A DNA stretch of 64,000 nt, taken from positions 1 through 64,000 of the forward strand of contig JAGXFO010000007.1 in NCBI GenBank assembly GCA_024637255.1. The letters run 5' to 3'. The stretch is from Sulfurovum sp. (lineage in GTDB: Bacteria; Campylobacterota; Campylobacteria; Campylobacterales; Sulfurovaceae). Under the pieces are notes generated by a model, which was not told where the DNA came from, made no database searches, and saw only the letters and a list, made by a program, of their open reading frames with translations. A program made the position numbers and the translations under genes. Positions 1 through 8,124 of this stretch are shown piece after piece. The number at the start of each line of letters is the position of its first letter. Within the stretch, counting starts at the first letter, position 1.

Positions 1-473
1 ATTCTAGAAATTTCATTGGTTTTTATGCAACTAAGTATATTAGTTCTTTTACTACTTTTATTTTGAGAAAGATTGCTTAAATCCCATTCCCAACCATAGT
101 TTACGAGAAAATTTAGCTTTATACCACCCTTGCCGAAGGTTTTTCGTGTGGTGTATGGAAGTAGTTCTTTAGGAAACATGGGTGAGTCAGTATTTCCTAC
201 TACTAATAATTCAGCATCTTGTGTACTTAGAAGTATTGCAGCATCTACACAAGCTTTAACGAAAGCTTCTCTTTGTAATGATGGCCTTTTGGTATTATCG
301 GTAGTAAAACCATAATAGGTTATTTCTTTTACACCCATTTCTTTACAAAGTTTATACAATGACAAACCAGGATCTAAACCAAAGGTGTATCCTTTATCTT
401 TTGATAAACCATTATCTACAGCCCATCTTCTATTTCCATCGGGAATTATTCCAATATGGTTTGGTATTCTCAT
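1..473 (-). CDS. Divergent cis-prenyltransferase (UppS-like), 3' end beyond window
   Basis: The minus strand is open from an ATG at 473 to the window edge (about 157 residues visible), preceded by an AAAGGA ribosome binding site. The N-terminus reads HIGIIPDGNRRWA, the catalytic Asp motif of Z-isoprenyl diphosphate synthases. A DNTKRP block and an NYGWEWDL block correspond to the family's S-x-E-N-x-x-RP and NYGGR-type motifs. These enzymes add isopentenyl units in cis to make polyprenyl carriers such as undecaprenyl diphosphate. By eye several usually conserved positions differ: GYTFG replaces the Gly-His pair, and Trp-Glu replaces Gly-Arg after NYG. It is therefore probably an accessory paralogue rather than the housekeeping uppS. 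It lies beside an IS30 remnant, suggesting acquisition. The family is well supported; the substrate is unknown. Confidence 0.7.
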   Translation of the reverse strand, partial: MRIPNHIGIIPDGNRRWAVDNGLSKDKGYTFGLDPGLSLYKLCKEMGVKEITYYGFTTDNTKRPSLQREAFVKACVDAAILLSTQDAELLVVGNTDSPMFPKELLPYTTRKTFGKGGIKLNFLVNYGWEWDLSNLSQNKSSKRTNILSCIKTNEISR

Positions 474-550
474 ATTATCATCCTTTAATTATGACACTAA
501 TTCAAATCTTAAGTGCAACGCTTCATACTGATTGGTCTTGTCATTCAATT

Positions 551-721
551 TTAGCATAAAAGTACTTCATAGCCGAGTATTTTTCCTAGTCTATGATTAA
601 GTTTATTCTGAACACTCATGACCTGCTCCACACTGATATTCTCAAGTGAACTACCTTTTGGAAAGTATTGTCGAATCAACCCATTGGTGTGCTCATTCAG
701 CCCTCTCTCCCACGAGTGATA
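551..721 (-). pseudogene. IS30-family transposase, C-terminal fragment
   Basis: Translation on the minus strand gives YHSWERGLNEHTNGLIRQYF followed by about 35 residues ending ILGYEVLLC and a TAA stop. YHSWERG(x)NE(x)TNGLIRQYFPKG is the C-terminal catalytic signature (containing the DDE glutamate) of IS30-family transposases. An in-frame TAA lies only a few codons upstream of YHSW, and the N-terminal helix-turn-helix and the catalytic Asp residues are missing. It is a relic of an insertion, now non-functional, next to the divergent prenyltransferase. No terminal inverted repeats were recognised around it. The stretch 474-825 otherwise holds only this fragment and the hairpin at 784-818. Confidence 0.75.
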
Positions 722-783
722 CGAAAGTTAAATAGCAATATGAATATTTTTAAATGAGAAAAAGGTTTTACGGCAGAGGATTC

Positions 784-818
784 GATTGTATCTTTTATGA
801 AATCTAAGAGATACAATC
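784..818. terminator. Inverted repeat downstream of the pqi operon
   Basis: GATTGTATCT and its exact complement AGATACAATC are separated by 15 bases, 8 bases past the pqiC stop codon. The position suits the 3' end of the pqi transcript. There is no clear U-run on the minus strand, so it may be a transcript-stabilising hairpin rather than a classical intrinsic terminator. Confidence 0.4.
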
Positions 819-825
819 TATGCTT

Positions 826-1410
826 TTAAAAACGATATAGCCCTTTGGCAATATCTTCTTCAAGCTCTCCAAATGCCCTATGCATGGCATCTACAATACT
901 AGAAGCATCACTGTTCGTCACTACACTGGTACTAAACAGCTTTGCTATACGCTTTTGCGTTCTCATGTTTTCCACTTCCCAATTGGCATCAAGATAAACC
1001 CTGTCTCCCTGCGCAATAAAACGCGTGACTTGTACTTTTACTTTTACGTCGGGCTGTTTGTCTGTATCCCAAGGGTAGGCATACACTTCTGGTTGGCGAA
1101 ATTTCTTTTGCAAAAATCCTATGAGTCTGCTGGTTAAACCTGCATTCATATCTTCCGCCCAAACAGCACTTTCAATAAAACTAATCTGACTGCTCGACTT
1201 CACTACAGCCAATTGACGCTTTGAAAAGTAATTTGGCACAGATACCTTCTCTACACCAATCCTCATGTCTGAATGCATATAAGTCTTGGTAGGTTGTTTT
1301 GGCATTGAGAGCATATAGTAATTGTTACTCGCCGTACAGCCATGTATAAGCAAGGCCGCAACTAACATATATACCGTTTTTTTAAATATCATTGTCTTTA
1401 TTTTAGTCAT
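826..1410 (-). CDS. pqiC: PqiC-like outer-membrane lipoprotein (ABC-type transport auxiliary)
   Basis: A 194-residue lipoprotein with a signal peptide and lipobox LIHGC (lipidated Cys about residue 25), followed by NNYYMLS, the typical start of the PqiC/DUF330 (ABC_trans_aux) fold. In the Pqi system PqiC forms an outer-membrane ring that docks the tip of the PqiB needle for lipid transfer across the periplasm. It is last in the operon pqiA-pqiA-pqiB-pqiC, and its ATG overlaps the pqiB stop codon by one base (TAATG), indicating translational coupling. The family call rests on the lipoprotein features, size and gene order. No catalytic residues are expected in this family. Confidence 0.85.
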   Translation of the reverse strand: MTKIKTMIFKKTVYMLVAALLIHGCTASNNYYMLSMPKQPTKTYMHSDMRIGVEKVSVPNYFSKRQLAVVKSSSQISFIESAVWAEDMNAGLTSRLIGFLQKKFRQPEVYAYPWDTDKQPDVKVKVQVTRFIAQGDRVYLDANWEVENMRTQKRIAKLFSTSVVTNSDASSIVDAMHRAFGELEEDIAKGLYRF

Positions 1411-3038
1411 TATTGATCTCCAAAAATAAGTGAATCAGGTTTACGGTTAAGCATTTCCAAGAATTCTTGCATGGATTTGGATGTCTCAGTCACCACCTTA
1501 AGTGTCTCTGCGATCTGACGGGCCAGAAGAGACTGATTGTCGTATCCTTTTATTGTCTTCTGAGCTGTAGCCAATGTCTTAGCTAATTCTTTAAGGGTTC
1601 TGTCTATCTCGTTTGGCATCGTCTGGAATGACTTTTTACCTGTAAGGGCATTAACATCCTTTACGCTCTTTTGAAGATCTGTCAAGACCGTATTTATAGG
1701 CTCAGCACTGTCATCAACAATTTTATTAATGGAAGCAAGCAATTTTTCCAGTGGAAGATTATTGAGTTTTTTCAATAACTTATCGGCCTCATCCATCATG
1801 CCACCTTCATCACTTTTCACAGATGGCAGAACAGCATACTTTTTACCTTGTGTAAGACTTTGCGTTGTAGCATTCTGGTCAAATAACAAATCGACAAAAA
1901 GGGCACCTGTGAATGGATCTAAAGGTGTTATCTTTGCCCTTAAGCCCTCCTCCACCATTTCCTTAAAATTGCTATAGGTCTTTATAATATTTTCATCTTT
2001 TTGGGCAAAAACCGATGTATCTATATCTACTAATATTTTACCTTGCATTGCATGCGTATCTTTAACATAGTGCAAAGAAATATCTTTCACTTGCCCTACT
2101 TCATAACCTTTATACTCCACAAATGCCCCTATTTTTAGTTTAGATATAGGCTCCTGTGTCATTATTTCAAATGTTTTGACAAATTCTCCACCCTTTCCTA
2201 CTTTCATGCCCTGCGAAGCATTGCTGTTTTTATACAAGCGAAATACAAAATTGTTGGGTACGGGATTATTGGGATCTTCGTGGGTGGATGAAAACTCAAT
2301 ACCTCCTCGTACCAAGTTAGACAGAGGTGCCACATTGACATCCAGTCTACCGTTTGCAAAACTAACATCTACCGTACTTGTTACCCAAAACTTCGAATCT
2401 CTGTGCACATAAGGCACATACTGCTCCTGAATAAGGACTACAAAATCAATATTTTGACTGTCAAGCGAAATGTTTACATATTCTACCTGGCCCACGGTCA
2501 GGTTTTTAAAGTAGACAGGTGTGCCTCTGCTGACGTTAAATCCCGAAGGTGCAGTCAATTGATAATAAACTCCTTCTTTACTTAAATGAAATGCATCTTT
2601 TAGTCCATAAAAAGTCTCTTTGGACTGCCCTCCTTTTTCGGAGAACATATTAATATAGGTTCCCGAAAGCAAGGTTTCCAAACCTGAGACACCTGAGACA
2701 CCCACCTCGGGCTTGACTATCCAAAACTTTGCTTTGTCATTCAAATAGGGTGTTGCCCGTTTATCCATGCGGGCAATCACGACTACACCGTCTCCGTCTT
2801 TTTGTAAAACAATTCTCTGAACGGTCCCTATAGGCACATCTCTGTATTTAATCTGGCTTTGACCGGCATTCAATCCTTCATTCTTGGGAAAAATAATCCT
2901 GATTTCTTCTCCAAGCTCTGCATAATACTGATATGCCAGCCATCCTGCAATCATCATGGCGATGAAAGGTACTATCCATATGGATGTGATAATATTAAAC
3001 TTCGAAGACTCTTCTATGAGAGGGGATTGTTCTGACAT
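1410..3038 (-). CDS. pqiB: PqiB-like MCE-domain lipid transport protein
   Basis: A 542-residue protein with one N-terminal membrane segment (about residues 15-38) and three MlaD/MCE domains: near 47-140 (with YRDVPIGTV), 160-250 (YFKNLTVGQV) and 290-390 (YKGYEVGQV). The C-terminal part is helical and rich in Lys, Leu and Thr, consistent with the coiled-coil needle of PqiB. In E. coli PqiB assembles as a hexameric syringe-like tunnel between the inner and outer membranes. The start codon directly follows the stop of the upstream pqiA-type gene, with GGAG as ribosome binding site. Substrate is presumably phospholipid, inferred from family; paraquat response has not been shown for this organism. 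Confidence 0.92.
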   Translation of the reverse strand: MSEQSPLIEESSKFNIITSIWIVPFIAMMIAGWLAYQYYAELGEEIRIIFPKNEGLNAGQSQIKYRDVPIGTVQRIVLQKDGDGVVVIARMDKRATPYLNDKAKFWIVKPEVGVSGVSGLETLLSGTYINMFSEKGGQSKETFYGLKDAFHLSKEGVYYQLTAPSGFNVSRGTPVYFKNLTVGQVEYVNISLDSQNIDFVVLIQEQYVPYVHRDSKFWVTSTVDVSFANGRLDVNVAPLSNLVRGGIEFSSTHEDPNNPVPNNFVFRLYKNSNASQGMKVGKGGEFVKTFEIMTQEPISKLKIGAFVEYKGYEVGQVKDISLHYVKDTHAMQGKILVDIDTSVFAQKDENIIKTYSNFKEMVEEGLRAKITPLDPFTGALFVDLLFDQNATTQSLTQGKKYAVLPSVKSDEGGMMDEADKLLKKLNNLPLEKLLASINKIVDDSAEPINTVLTDLQKSVKDVNALTGKKSFQTMPNEIDRTLKELAKTLATAQKTIKGYDNQSLLARQIAETLKVVTETSKSMQEFLEMLNRKPDSLIFGDQ

Positions 3039-3635
3039 TTACTTATTCTCCTTGATTAATCGTTCGTCAAATGCATGTGCAGCCAAAAGGGTAAAAAAGA
3101 CAGAAAGAGCAAATGACGTAGCTGCAGTTCCTGCAATAATCTGCACATTGGCAAGATGTATGAGTGCCGCGAGTATAGCTACGACAAACACATCTATCAT
3201 AGACCATGGTCCTACAAACTCTGTCAGATAATAAAGTTTAAATTTATTGAGTTTTTTATCTTTTCCCAAAGGGTATTTTACACTAATTAAAAGATAAATC
3301 ATAATGAGAAACTTAAAAACAGGAATGATAATAGAAGCAAAAAAAATCACTAAAGCAATAGGATAAGAACCATGCTCCCATAACATGATCACTCCACCAA
3401 AAATGGTACTTTCTTCCTGTGAAGCAAATTGCTTTGTGATAAGCATAGGATATAAGTTGGCAGGGATATAAGCGATGATTGCCGTGATAAGATAAGCCCA
3501 GCTTTTTTCGGTCTGAAATGCTCTGTGCTTGTAGATTCCAGAACCGCAACGACGACAGACATTTTCTTTGCCCTTGTTGATATTCACTGCTTCACACACA
3601 GGACACCTGATGAGATCCTCTTCATTTACATGCAT
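3039..3635 (-). CDS. pqiA: PqiA-type membrane protein, second half
   Basis: A 198-residue protein with a zinc-ribbon-like pair CPVC (11-14) and CRRC (27-30), then about four hydrophobic segments. It corresponds to one of the two repeated PqiA domains; E. coli PqiA is one chain of about 417 residues carrying two such units. Here each unit is its own gene. The ATG immediately follows the TAA of the upstream partner, so the two are translationally coupled. PqiA is an inner-membrane partner of PqiB and its role in lipid loading is inferred from the family. It is most likely paired with the 3636-4280 product as a heterodimer. Confidence 0.85.
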   Translation of the reverse strand: MHVNEEDLIRCPVCEAVNINKGKENVCRRCGSGIYKHRAFQTEKSWAYLITAIIAYIPANLYPMLITKQFASQEESTIFGGVIMLWEHGSYPIALVIFFASIIIPVFKFLIMIYLLISVKYPLGKDKKLNKFKLYYLTEFVGPWSMIDVFVVAILAALIHLANVQIIAGTAATSFALSVFFTLLAAHAFDERLIKENK

Positions 3636-4280
3636 TTACGCCTCTTTTCTTTCTAAAAAAATGCGTTTTCTAAGCATCCACATCTGGGAAACATGTATGG
3701 TTTTTGTAAGATACAGATCAAGCAGTACAAAAAGTATTAAAGCCCAAAAAGAGATTCCCATATGTATCTGCGCGTATCCTATAAGTTTAACCAGTGCCAC
3801 CAAAATACTAATAAGAAAGATATCGCCCATACTCCAAGGCTTAATGTGCGAAAGCAAGATCAATAATTCTTTACTTATCTTCTCACCCTTTTCTATTTTA
3901 AAAAGTGTAAAAAGCAGTATATTGATAGAAAAGATCATAAACGGAAAAACAAAGATAAGCAAAGCGCAGATCAGGCCCACAATGTAAAAACCACTTTCAA
4001 AAAGAGTCATAAATGTTTTAGGAATCGTAATAAACTGTTCGAGTCCGAGTATCTCTATCCGTACAAGCGGAAAAGCATTGGCAAGCACAAAAAAAACAAA
4101 TCCTGTAATACTCAATGCCAAACCATGCTCAACAAGCTTACTGTCTGAACGATACAATACAGCACCACACTTAATACAGTGCGCTTTTGCCCCATCATTC
4201 ATAGGCACTTCTTTATGTAATGCATGGCATCTGTGGCATATGATATAGTGATCTAAGGCATCTTCATTTTCTATTTCCAT
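3636..4280 (-). CDS. pqiA: PqiA-type membrane protein, first half
   Basis: A 214-residue protein with CHRC (15-18) and CIKC (35-38) forming a rubredoxin-like zinc ribbon, followed by about four membrane helices. It is the first gene of the pqi operon. Together with the downstream 198-residue protein it makes up the two-domain architecture of a single PqiA chain. No Shine-Dalgarno sequence precedes the ATG. Instead a TATAAT hexamer ends seven bases upstream, suggesting a leaderless or very short leader. The split is clean, with separate starts and complete zinc motifs in each part, so it is a genuine two-gene arrangement rather than a frameshift. Confidence 0.85.
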   Translation of the reverse strand: MEIENEDALDHYIICHRCHALHKEVPMNDGAKAHCIKCGAVLYRSDSKLVEHGLALSITGFVFFVLANAFPLVRIEILGLEQFITIPKTFMTLFESGFYIVGLICALLIFVFPFMIFSINILLFTLFKIEKGEKISKELLILLSHIKPWSMGDIFLISILVALVKLIGYAQIHMGISFWALILFVLLDLYLTKTIHVSQMWMLRKRIFLERKEA

Positions 4281-4287
4281 GGCTGGT

Positions 4288-4293
4288 ATTATA
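4288..4293 (-). promoter_or_regulatory. -10 element of the pqi operon, leaderless-type
   Basis: TATAAT on the minus strand ends 7 bases before the pqiA ATG at 4280. No ribosome binding site lies between them and no consensus -35 is evident. Transcription would begin at or next to the start codon. Confidence 0.5.
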
Positions 4294-4378
4294 TCTGACT
4301 ATCCTATAATCAATAGTAGTGTATGATTGTCAAAATGCATCCTGCATAAACCACGATAAAGACGAAAGAGGGTAGAAA

Positions 4379-5059
4379 ATGAGGCTTCTGTGCATTGGTA
4401 AAGATTTGCAGCATCAAGGACTAGATATTACTCACACAGAAGAAGTAAAACTCTCTGCCCAGCCGGATATGGAAGTCTTTGATTATATTATCATCTCAGG
4501 AGGTGATGGCACCATCAGACGTGTTGTTAAAACTCTGCAGCACATTGAACACTCAGCTACTTTTATACTAAATCCTATTGGTTCTTTCAATGTGGTTGCC
4601 AAGCTTCATAAAGTGCCTCAAATTAAACAAGTACTCAAGGCCTTGGAAAATGGGGAAACACCGCCAAGCCAAAAACACCAGTTCTACACACTCAATGAGG
4701 AAGTATTTCTCTTTTCTGCAGGAAATATGGGAGATTTGCAACACATACTTCTTGCTGAAACCTTACGCTTTGGTCTTCTCAAGCATGGAATACTCAAGTA
4801 TATGCTTGCTCTGGTTTTTCTCCTGCCCTTACACATGATTCTCACACCTTTTATGTTGTTGAGCAAAAGCAGATTTTTCATCTTTACTCCTATGCCTTTA
4901 ATTAAAAAGTTTGGTAGTTTTTATGCAAAAGTGGAAACGATGACTATAGATCTTCAAAGCCATTACAACCACATAGAGCTTGATGGAGACATTGTAACCA
5001 TTGAAGAGAGTATTTTGCATATAAGACCTGCAGGAAGTATAGAGATTGTTACCGCATAA
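4379..5059 (+). CDS. Diacylglycerol/lipid kinase catalytic-domain protein
   Basis: A 226-residue protein with the glycine-rich SGGDGTIRRV motif (about residues 40-49), the ATP-binding signature of DAGK/LCB5/YegS lipid kinases, and NPIGSFNVVAKLHK, matching the family's G-T-x-N-D-x-A region although the usual GTAND is altered. A C-terminal HIELDGD motif matches the second conserved block. Such enzymes phosphorylate diacylglycerol or related lipids at the membrane. It is shorter than the usual ~300 residues because the N-terminal domain is reduced. GAGGG upstream of the ATG is the ribosome binding site. It is the only plus-strand gene between the pqi operon and the helicase. Confidence 0.75.
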   Translation: MRLLCIGKDLQHQGLDITHTEEVKLSAQPDMEVFDYIIISGGDGTIRRVVKTLQHIEHSATFILNPIGSFNVVAKLHKVPQIKQVLKALENGETPPSQKHQFYTLNEEVFLFSAGNMGDLQHILLAETLRFGLLKHGILKYMLALVFLLPLHMILTPFMLLSKSRFFIFTPMPLIKKFGSFYAKVETMTIDLQSHYNHIELDGDIVTIEESILHIRPAGSIEIVTA

Positions 5060-5096
5060 GCAACACTTTCTACGGTCCTCTCTCTCAAAAATTATC

Positions 5097-6386
5097 TCAT
5101 AAAATTGAATCTAACCCAACATAATACTCCACAACCCGCTTATCTACATTGATCACTCTTTGCAAATACTGCGTTAAATCGCCTTTATTAAAATCCAACT
5201 TAAGATTTTTTGGATTTATCGCACGTGATATGGCCACGTAAAATTGGCTTGGTGCAAAAATGTTATCTACATTACAGACAAGGTTATCTATACTCATCCC
5301 TTGGCTTTTGTGTATCGTCACAGCGTAGGCTAGCTTTAGTGGGAATTGTGAAAGCGTGGCAAGTGACATAGTCTCAACGGTACCATCTTCCTTGACCAGC
5401 ATATCAACCAAATCAAACTCATGTCTTTCAACACGAACAAATTCCTCCTCTTTTTCCACAATGAGATGATTTTCTTCTATTTTCCTGAGTATGCCTCTTT
5501 CGCCATTGACAAATTTGCCCCATTTATTGACTGTAAACAAAATGGGGACGCCTTCTTTCAGGGTAAGGTACTCAGAAATAGGCAGCATATTTTTCCATCC
5601 CGCAAGTTTTTTTTCATGGACAGAGCCGAACATTTCCACATTGGCAAAAAGTATGGTCTCCTCTGTATCAAGTTCATTGATTTTAGCACGGTTAGTTTGT
5701 TCCACTTCCAGGTTACGTCCATACAGGTATGTCGGGTCTTTTTCCATATCTTCTGTATTCCACAGTCTTGTCATATAGGCTACGACTTCTTCGTCACAGA
5801 CTCCCTTGCGTACCTTGGAGAGTATATGTGTAAACTCTGCATCCGTGGTACGTTTCATTATCGTCAACTCTATAACCATAAGATCAAAACGTTCCCATGC
5901 CATACTTTCAAAGGCATAGAGTTTGGTTCCAAAGATGTCATTTTTACTTTGCTGTTGTTGCACAGGCGGCAACTGAAAAAAATCTCCCACAAAAAGTACT
6001 TTTCCCAAATATTCATAATTATTCAGTCTATAAGCTATCATATCCATCAAGTCTGTACTCACCATAGAAATCTCATCAATAATGATAAGGTCCGTGGCCT
6101 TAAGTACTTTTCTTAAATCTACCAAACGCTTTTTGGCACGTTTATCACTCTGGTTAAGCTCATCAAAATTTCCCGAAATTCCAAACACAAAAAAGCTGTG
6201 TACCGTAAATCCGCCTATATTCACCGCAGACACGCCGGTTGAACCCAAGGAAACCACCTGCTTTCCTCTACTGCGATAATCCGCTATTACCTCATTGGTA
6301 ATATAACTCTTTCCTACTCCTGCACCACCCGTTAAAAAAACATTTGAATGCTTTAGTGCTTCCAGCACCTCTACTTTATCACTCAA
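5097..6386 (-). CDS. Pif1-like superfamily 1 DNA helicase
   Basis: A 429-residue ATPase with Walker A GGAGVGKS (20-27), Walker B IIDEIS (about 102-107), a motif III-like VGDFFQLPPV and a C-terminal motif AVTIHKSQGMSID followed by YVAISRA, the arrangement of Pif1/RecD-type SF1B 5'-3' helicases. It probably unwinds DNA or RNA-DNA structures during replication or repair. The start is TTG; an in-frame TGA sits two codons upstream, so no earlier start is possible. The TTG overlaps the stop of a 40-residue upstream reading frame (TTGA), which points to translational coupling. The family is clear; the specific cellular role is not. Confidence 0.88.
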   Translation of the reverse strand: MSDKVEVLEALKHSNVFLTGGAGVGKSYITNEVIADYRSRGKQVVSLGSTGVSAVNIGGFTVHSFFVFGISGNFDELNQSDKRAKKRLVDLRKVLKATDLIIIDEISMVSTDLMDMIAYRLNNYEYLGKVLFVGDFFQLPPVQQQQSKNDIFGTKLYAFESMAWERFDLMVIELTIMKRTTDAEFTHILSKVRKGVCDEEVVAYMTRLWNTEDMEKDPTYLYGRNLEVEQTNRAKINELDTEETILFANVEMFGSVHEKKLAGWKNMLPISEYLTLKEGVPILFTVNKWGKFVNGERGILRKIEENHLIVEKEEEFVRVERHEFDLVDMLVKEDGTVETMSLATLSQFPLKLAYAVTIHKSQGMSIDNLVCNVDNIFAPSQFYVAISRAINPKNLKLDFNKGDLTQYLQRVINVDKRVVEYYVGLDSIL

Positions 6387-6406
6387 AATTCAACCTTGTC
6401 TATAAA
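6380..6406. repeat. 27-bp repeat copy 1 (helicase start region)
   Basis: This 27-base segment matches 7290-7316 at 22 of 27 positions, and all five differences are transitions. It covers the end of the 40-residue small reading frame and the TTG of the helicase. Confidence 0.45.
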
Positions 6407-6505
6407 ATTATTGTTAAATATAGAGCATTCTTGATCAGAAAATACTTTTTGTTTTGCAAAAAAAACAAAAGCTAAGAGTATAAGTGTTGTGAGGAATGTA
6501 TTCAT
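6383..6505 (-). CDS. Small membrane-anchored protein, 40 residues, upstream of helicase
   Basis: This short frame encodes 40 residues beginning MNTFLTTLILLAFVFFAKQK, a typical signal-anchor helix, followed by a short polar tail ending NNFIDKVEF. Its TGA stop overlaps the TTG start of the Pif1-like helicase (TTGA), the geometry of a translationally coupled pair, and an AAGG lies 9 bases before its ATG. No homologue is recognised. It may be a real small membrane protein, or a leader peptide whose translation helps open the weak TTG start downstream. The rest of 6387-6680 shows no other feature. Confidence 0.4.
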   Translation of the reverse strand: MNTFLTTLILLAFVFFAKQKVFSDQECSIFNNNFIDKVEF

Positions 6506-6680
6506 GCAGTGGTGCCTTGATATTTTTTGTGCATTATACAGTAACAATCTTTTGGAGGTCAAAAAGCTTTTATTTTGCCTTTCTTACGGAGTGCAAAAGG
6601 AAAGGACAGGTATGTTTTCATTCCCACTGAGACTGCAGGAATGAAATAAGAATATTTTCTAGTTTACATTACTTAGAGTA

Positions 6681-7166
6681 CTAAAAATGTTCTATCAATT
6701 CACTTTTATTGATTTTTACCAAATCTTTTTTAACACTTTTCTCTAATTTTTCTTTGGCGCTGGCCGGAATTTTATCAAAAACTCGACCATAAATGCTTTG
6801 AGGAAGAGCCATGTACCATTTAGGTGGATTATACTCCCCTATCGCCTCAGAAATATTTTTAGCCAACATTTCTATAGCCTCTTCTTCTCTATGTATCTCG
6901 AGATTGTTTGCTTCACCCAAACTTGTACTCCCGCCCACAAAAACTCCACCCCTATTTTGACTGCCGCCACCTTTAAATTGTCCCGCACTATCCGTAACAA
7001 CATCACCAATCTTCAAATGAGAATCAAGATAGTCAAAATTATTGACCAAGTCAAGCTTCACATTATTAGGCTTCAATCCTGCCTCTGCTTCTAAATCACG
7101 AGAGTTGGCTTTGTAGACTTTCATCTCACCCAGATTTGCTACGATCACTATATCATTTATTGTCAT
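6681..7166 (-). CDS. Host-attachment-type protein (baeRF family)
   Basis: The protein, 161 residues from the ATG at 7166, begins MTINDIVIVANLGEMKVYK and ends LVKINKSELIEHF. This matches the Host_attach/baeRF (bacterial archaeo-eukaryotic release factor-like) family: an N-terminal strand-rich domain giving VVANxGxxKVY, a central Gly/Ser-rich linker (about residues 60-80) and a C-terminal domain ending with a conserved LxKxxxxEL-type tail. The 7166 start is chosen over one 21 codons upstream because GGAG lies a few bases before it and the conserved fold begins there. The family is named for Agrobacterium attachment, but related domains resemble release-factor eRF1 domains; a ribosome-associated role is possible and unproven. 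Confidence 0.7.
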   Translation of the reverse strand: MTINDIVIVANLGEMKVYKANSRDLEAEAGLKPNNVKLDLVNNFDYLDSHLKIGDVVTDSAGQFKGGGSQNRGGVFVGGSTSLGEANNLEIHREEEAIEMLAKNISEAIGEYNPPKWYMALPQSIYGRVFDKIPASAKEKLEKSVKKDLVKINKSELIEHF

Positions 7167-7289
7167 TTTCACTCCAATTTCTATTATATTGATATCTGCA
7201 TGATTCCATGCATAACTACAGTTTAACATAAAAAAAGAAACAAATAAACTATTTTAGGAAAAACCAATATTCAAAAAGTGTAATTTTTT

Positions 7290-7316
7290 CATTCAAAATC
7301 CAGCCTTATCTACAAA
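7290..7316. repeat. 27-bp repeat copy 2 in an otherwise empty intergenic region
   Basis: This matches 6380-6406 at 22 of 27 positions with transitions only. On the minus strand it can be read as FVDKAGF-stop, parallel to FIDKVEF-stop at the end of the small frame upstream of the helicase, and is preceded by AGGAGG. No complete gene remains here. The stretch 7167-7509 (343 bases) holds only this and the tandem repeat at 7405-7436. Confidence 0.4.
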
Positions 7317-7404
7317 TCCTCCTTAGCAATGGCTTCTTATTTATTTTCCTGCTTAGGTGTGCCATGTTTCATAAAAAGTATTGTGCCAGGAGACTAGAAA
7401 AAGA

Positions 7405-7436
7405 TTTTGTTTTGAGAGTTTTTTGTTTTGAGAGTT
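7405..7436. repeat. Two tandem copies of a 16-bp unit
   Basis: TTTTGTTTTGAGAGTT occurs twice without a gap. It lies between the beta-barrel gene and the host-attachment-type gene. No function is evident. Confidence 0.7.
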
Positions 7437-7509
7437 TTTGCATTTATATTTTCATATTTCAAGATAAGTAAATCCCTCCTGATGCAATCCAACAGAAGGA
7501 AAAAACCTT

Positions 7510-8124
7510 TTATTTAAAGTTGTACATAACGCCCGCAAACAGAGCATCCCCGCGTGGACCTTCTATAGTTGATTTTTCATATTCTGCAACAAAAGCATAC
7601 TGTTTATTCATGGACCATTCAATACCTACTCCATAGTTAAATCCATGGTCATTCTGGTCTATTTCGAAGGCATCTATCTCCTCTATTTCATACTCGTAAC
7701 CGCCTTTGGCAAAAAGTCCTACAGTATTTGACAAGCGGTGTGTATAAACCAAATCTAATGCATGCGAATAGTAAATTGCATCACCCTCTTCTTTGTAGCC
7801 AAATTCATTTGTTTCTGTTATCTTGTTTGTAGCATAAGTAAAATCATACTCTAACGCAAAACCATGACCCAATCTATACCCAAAGTCGATACCAAAACCA
7901 TATCCCCTGTCTCCATCAAGGATACTTTCCTCATGCGAAACCGTATCTCCCGATACGGTCAAACCCTTGGCTACAATATAGAAAGCACTCTCTTCTGCCT
8001 CCTCTGTCTCACAATATGCAGTATTATTCTGCACAACTACATCCTGAGGTACAATATCACCCCCCGCAAAAAGTCCGCCTGTCAGTACGTATGCCGAGAA
8101 ACCGACAATAACCATTTTTTTCAT
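7510..8124 (-). CDS. Outer-membrane beta-barrel protein
   Basis: A 204-residue protein with an N-terminal signal peptide (MKKMVIVGFSAYVLTGGLFA) followed by alternating amphipathic strands with aromatic girdles: YGFGIDFGYRLGHGFALEYD, YYSHALDLVYTH, GLFAKGGYEYEI, FNYGVGIEWSM, ending ALFAGVMYNFK with the terminal aromatic residue recognised by the Bam machinery. It is an eight-strand OmpA/OmpW-like porin-fold protein without an OmpA peptidoglycan domain. It resembles the 54135-54770 protein in size and plan. AGGGAAG precedes the ATG, and an AT-rich stretch with TATAAT motifs lies 40-70 bases upstream. Ligand or function is unknown. Confidence 0.8.
   Translation of the reverse strand: MKKMVIVGFSAYVLTGGLFAGGDIVPQDVVVQNNTAYCETEEAEESAFYIVAKGLTVSGDTVSHEESILDGDRGYGFGIDFGYRLGHGFALEYDFTYATNKITETNEFGYKEEGDAIYYSHALDLVYTHRLSNTVGLFAKGGYEYEIEEIDAFEIDQNDHGFNYGVGIEWSMNKQYAFVAEYEKSTIEGPRGDALFAGVMYNFK

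Noticed and set aside
5421..6116. 231-codon plus-strand open frame
   Set aside because: It lies entirely antisense to the Pif1-like helicase, which has all its motifs; the plus frame has no recognisable domain.
7167..7229. Upstream start of the host-attachment-type protein
   Set aside because: The family fold begins at MTINDIV, which has GGAG at the proper distance.
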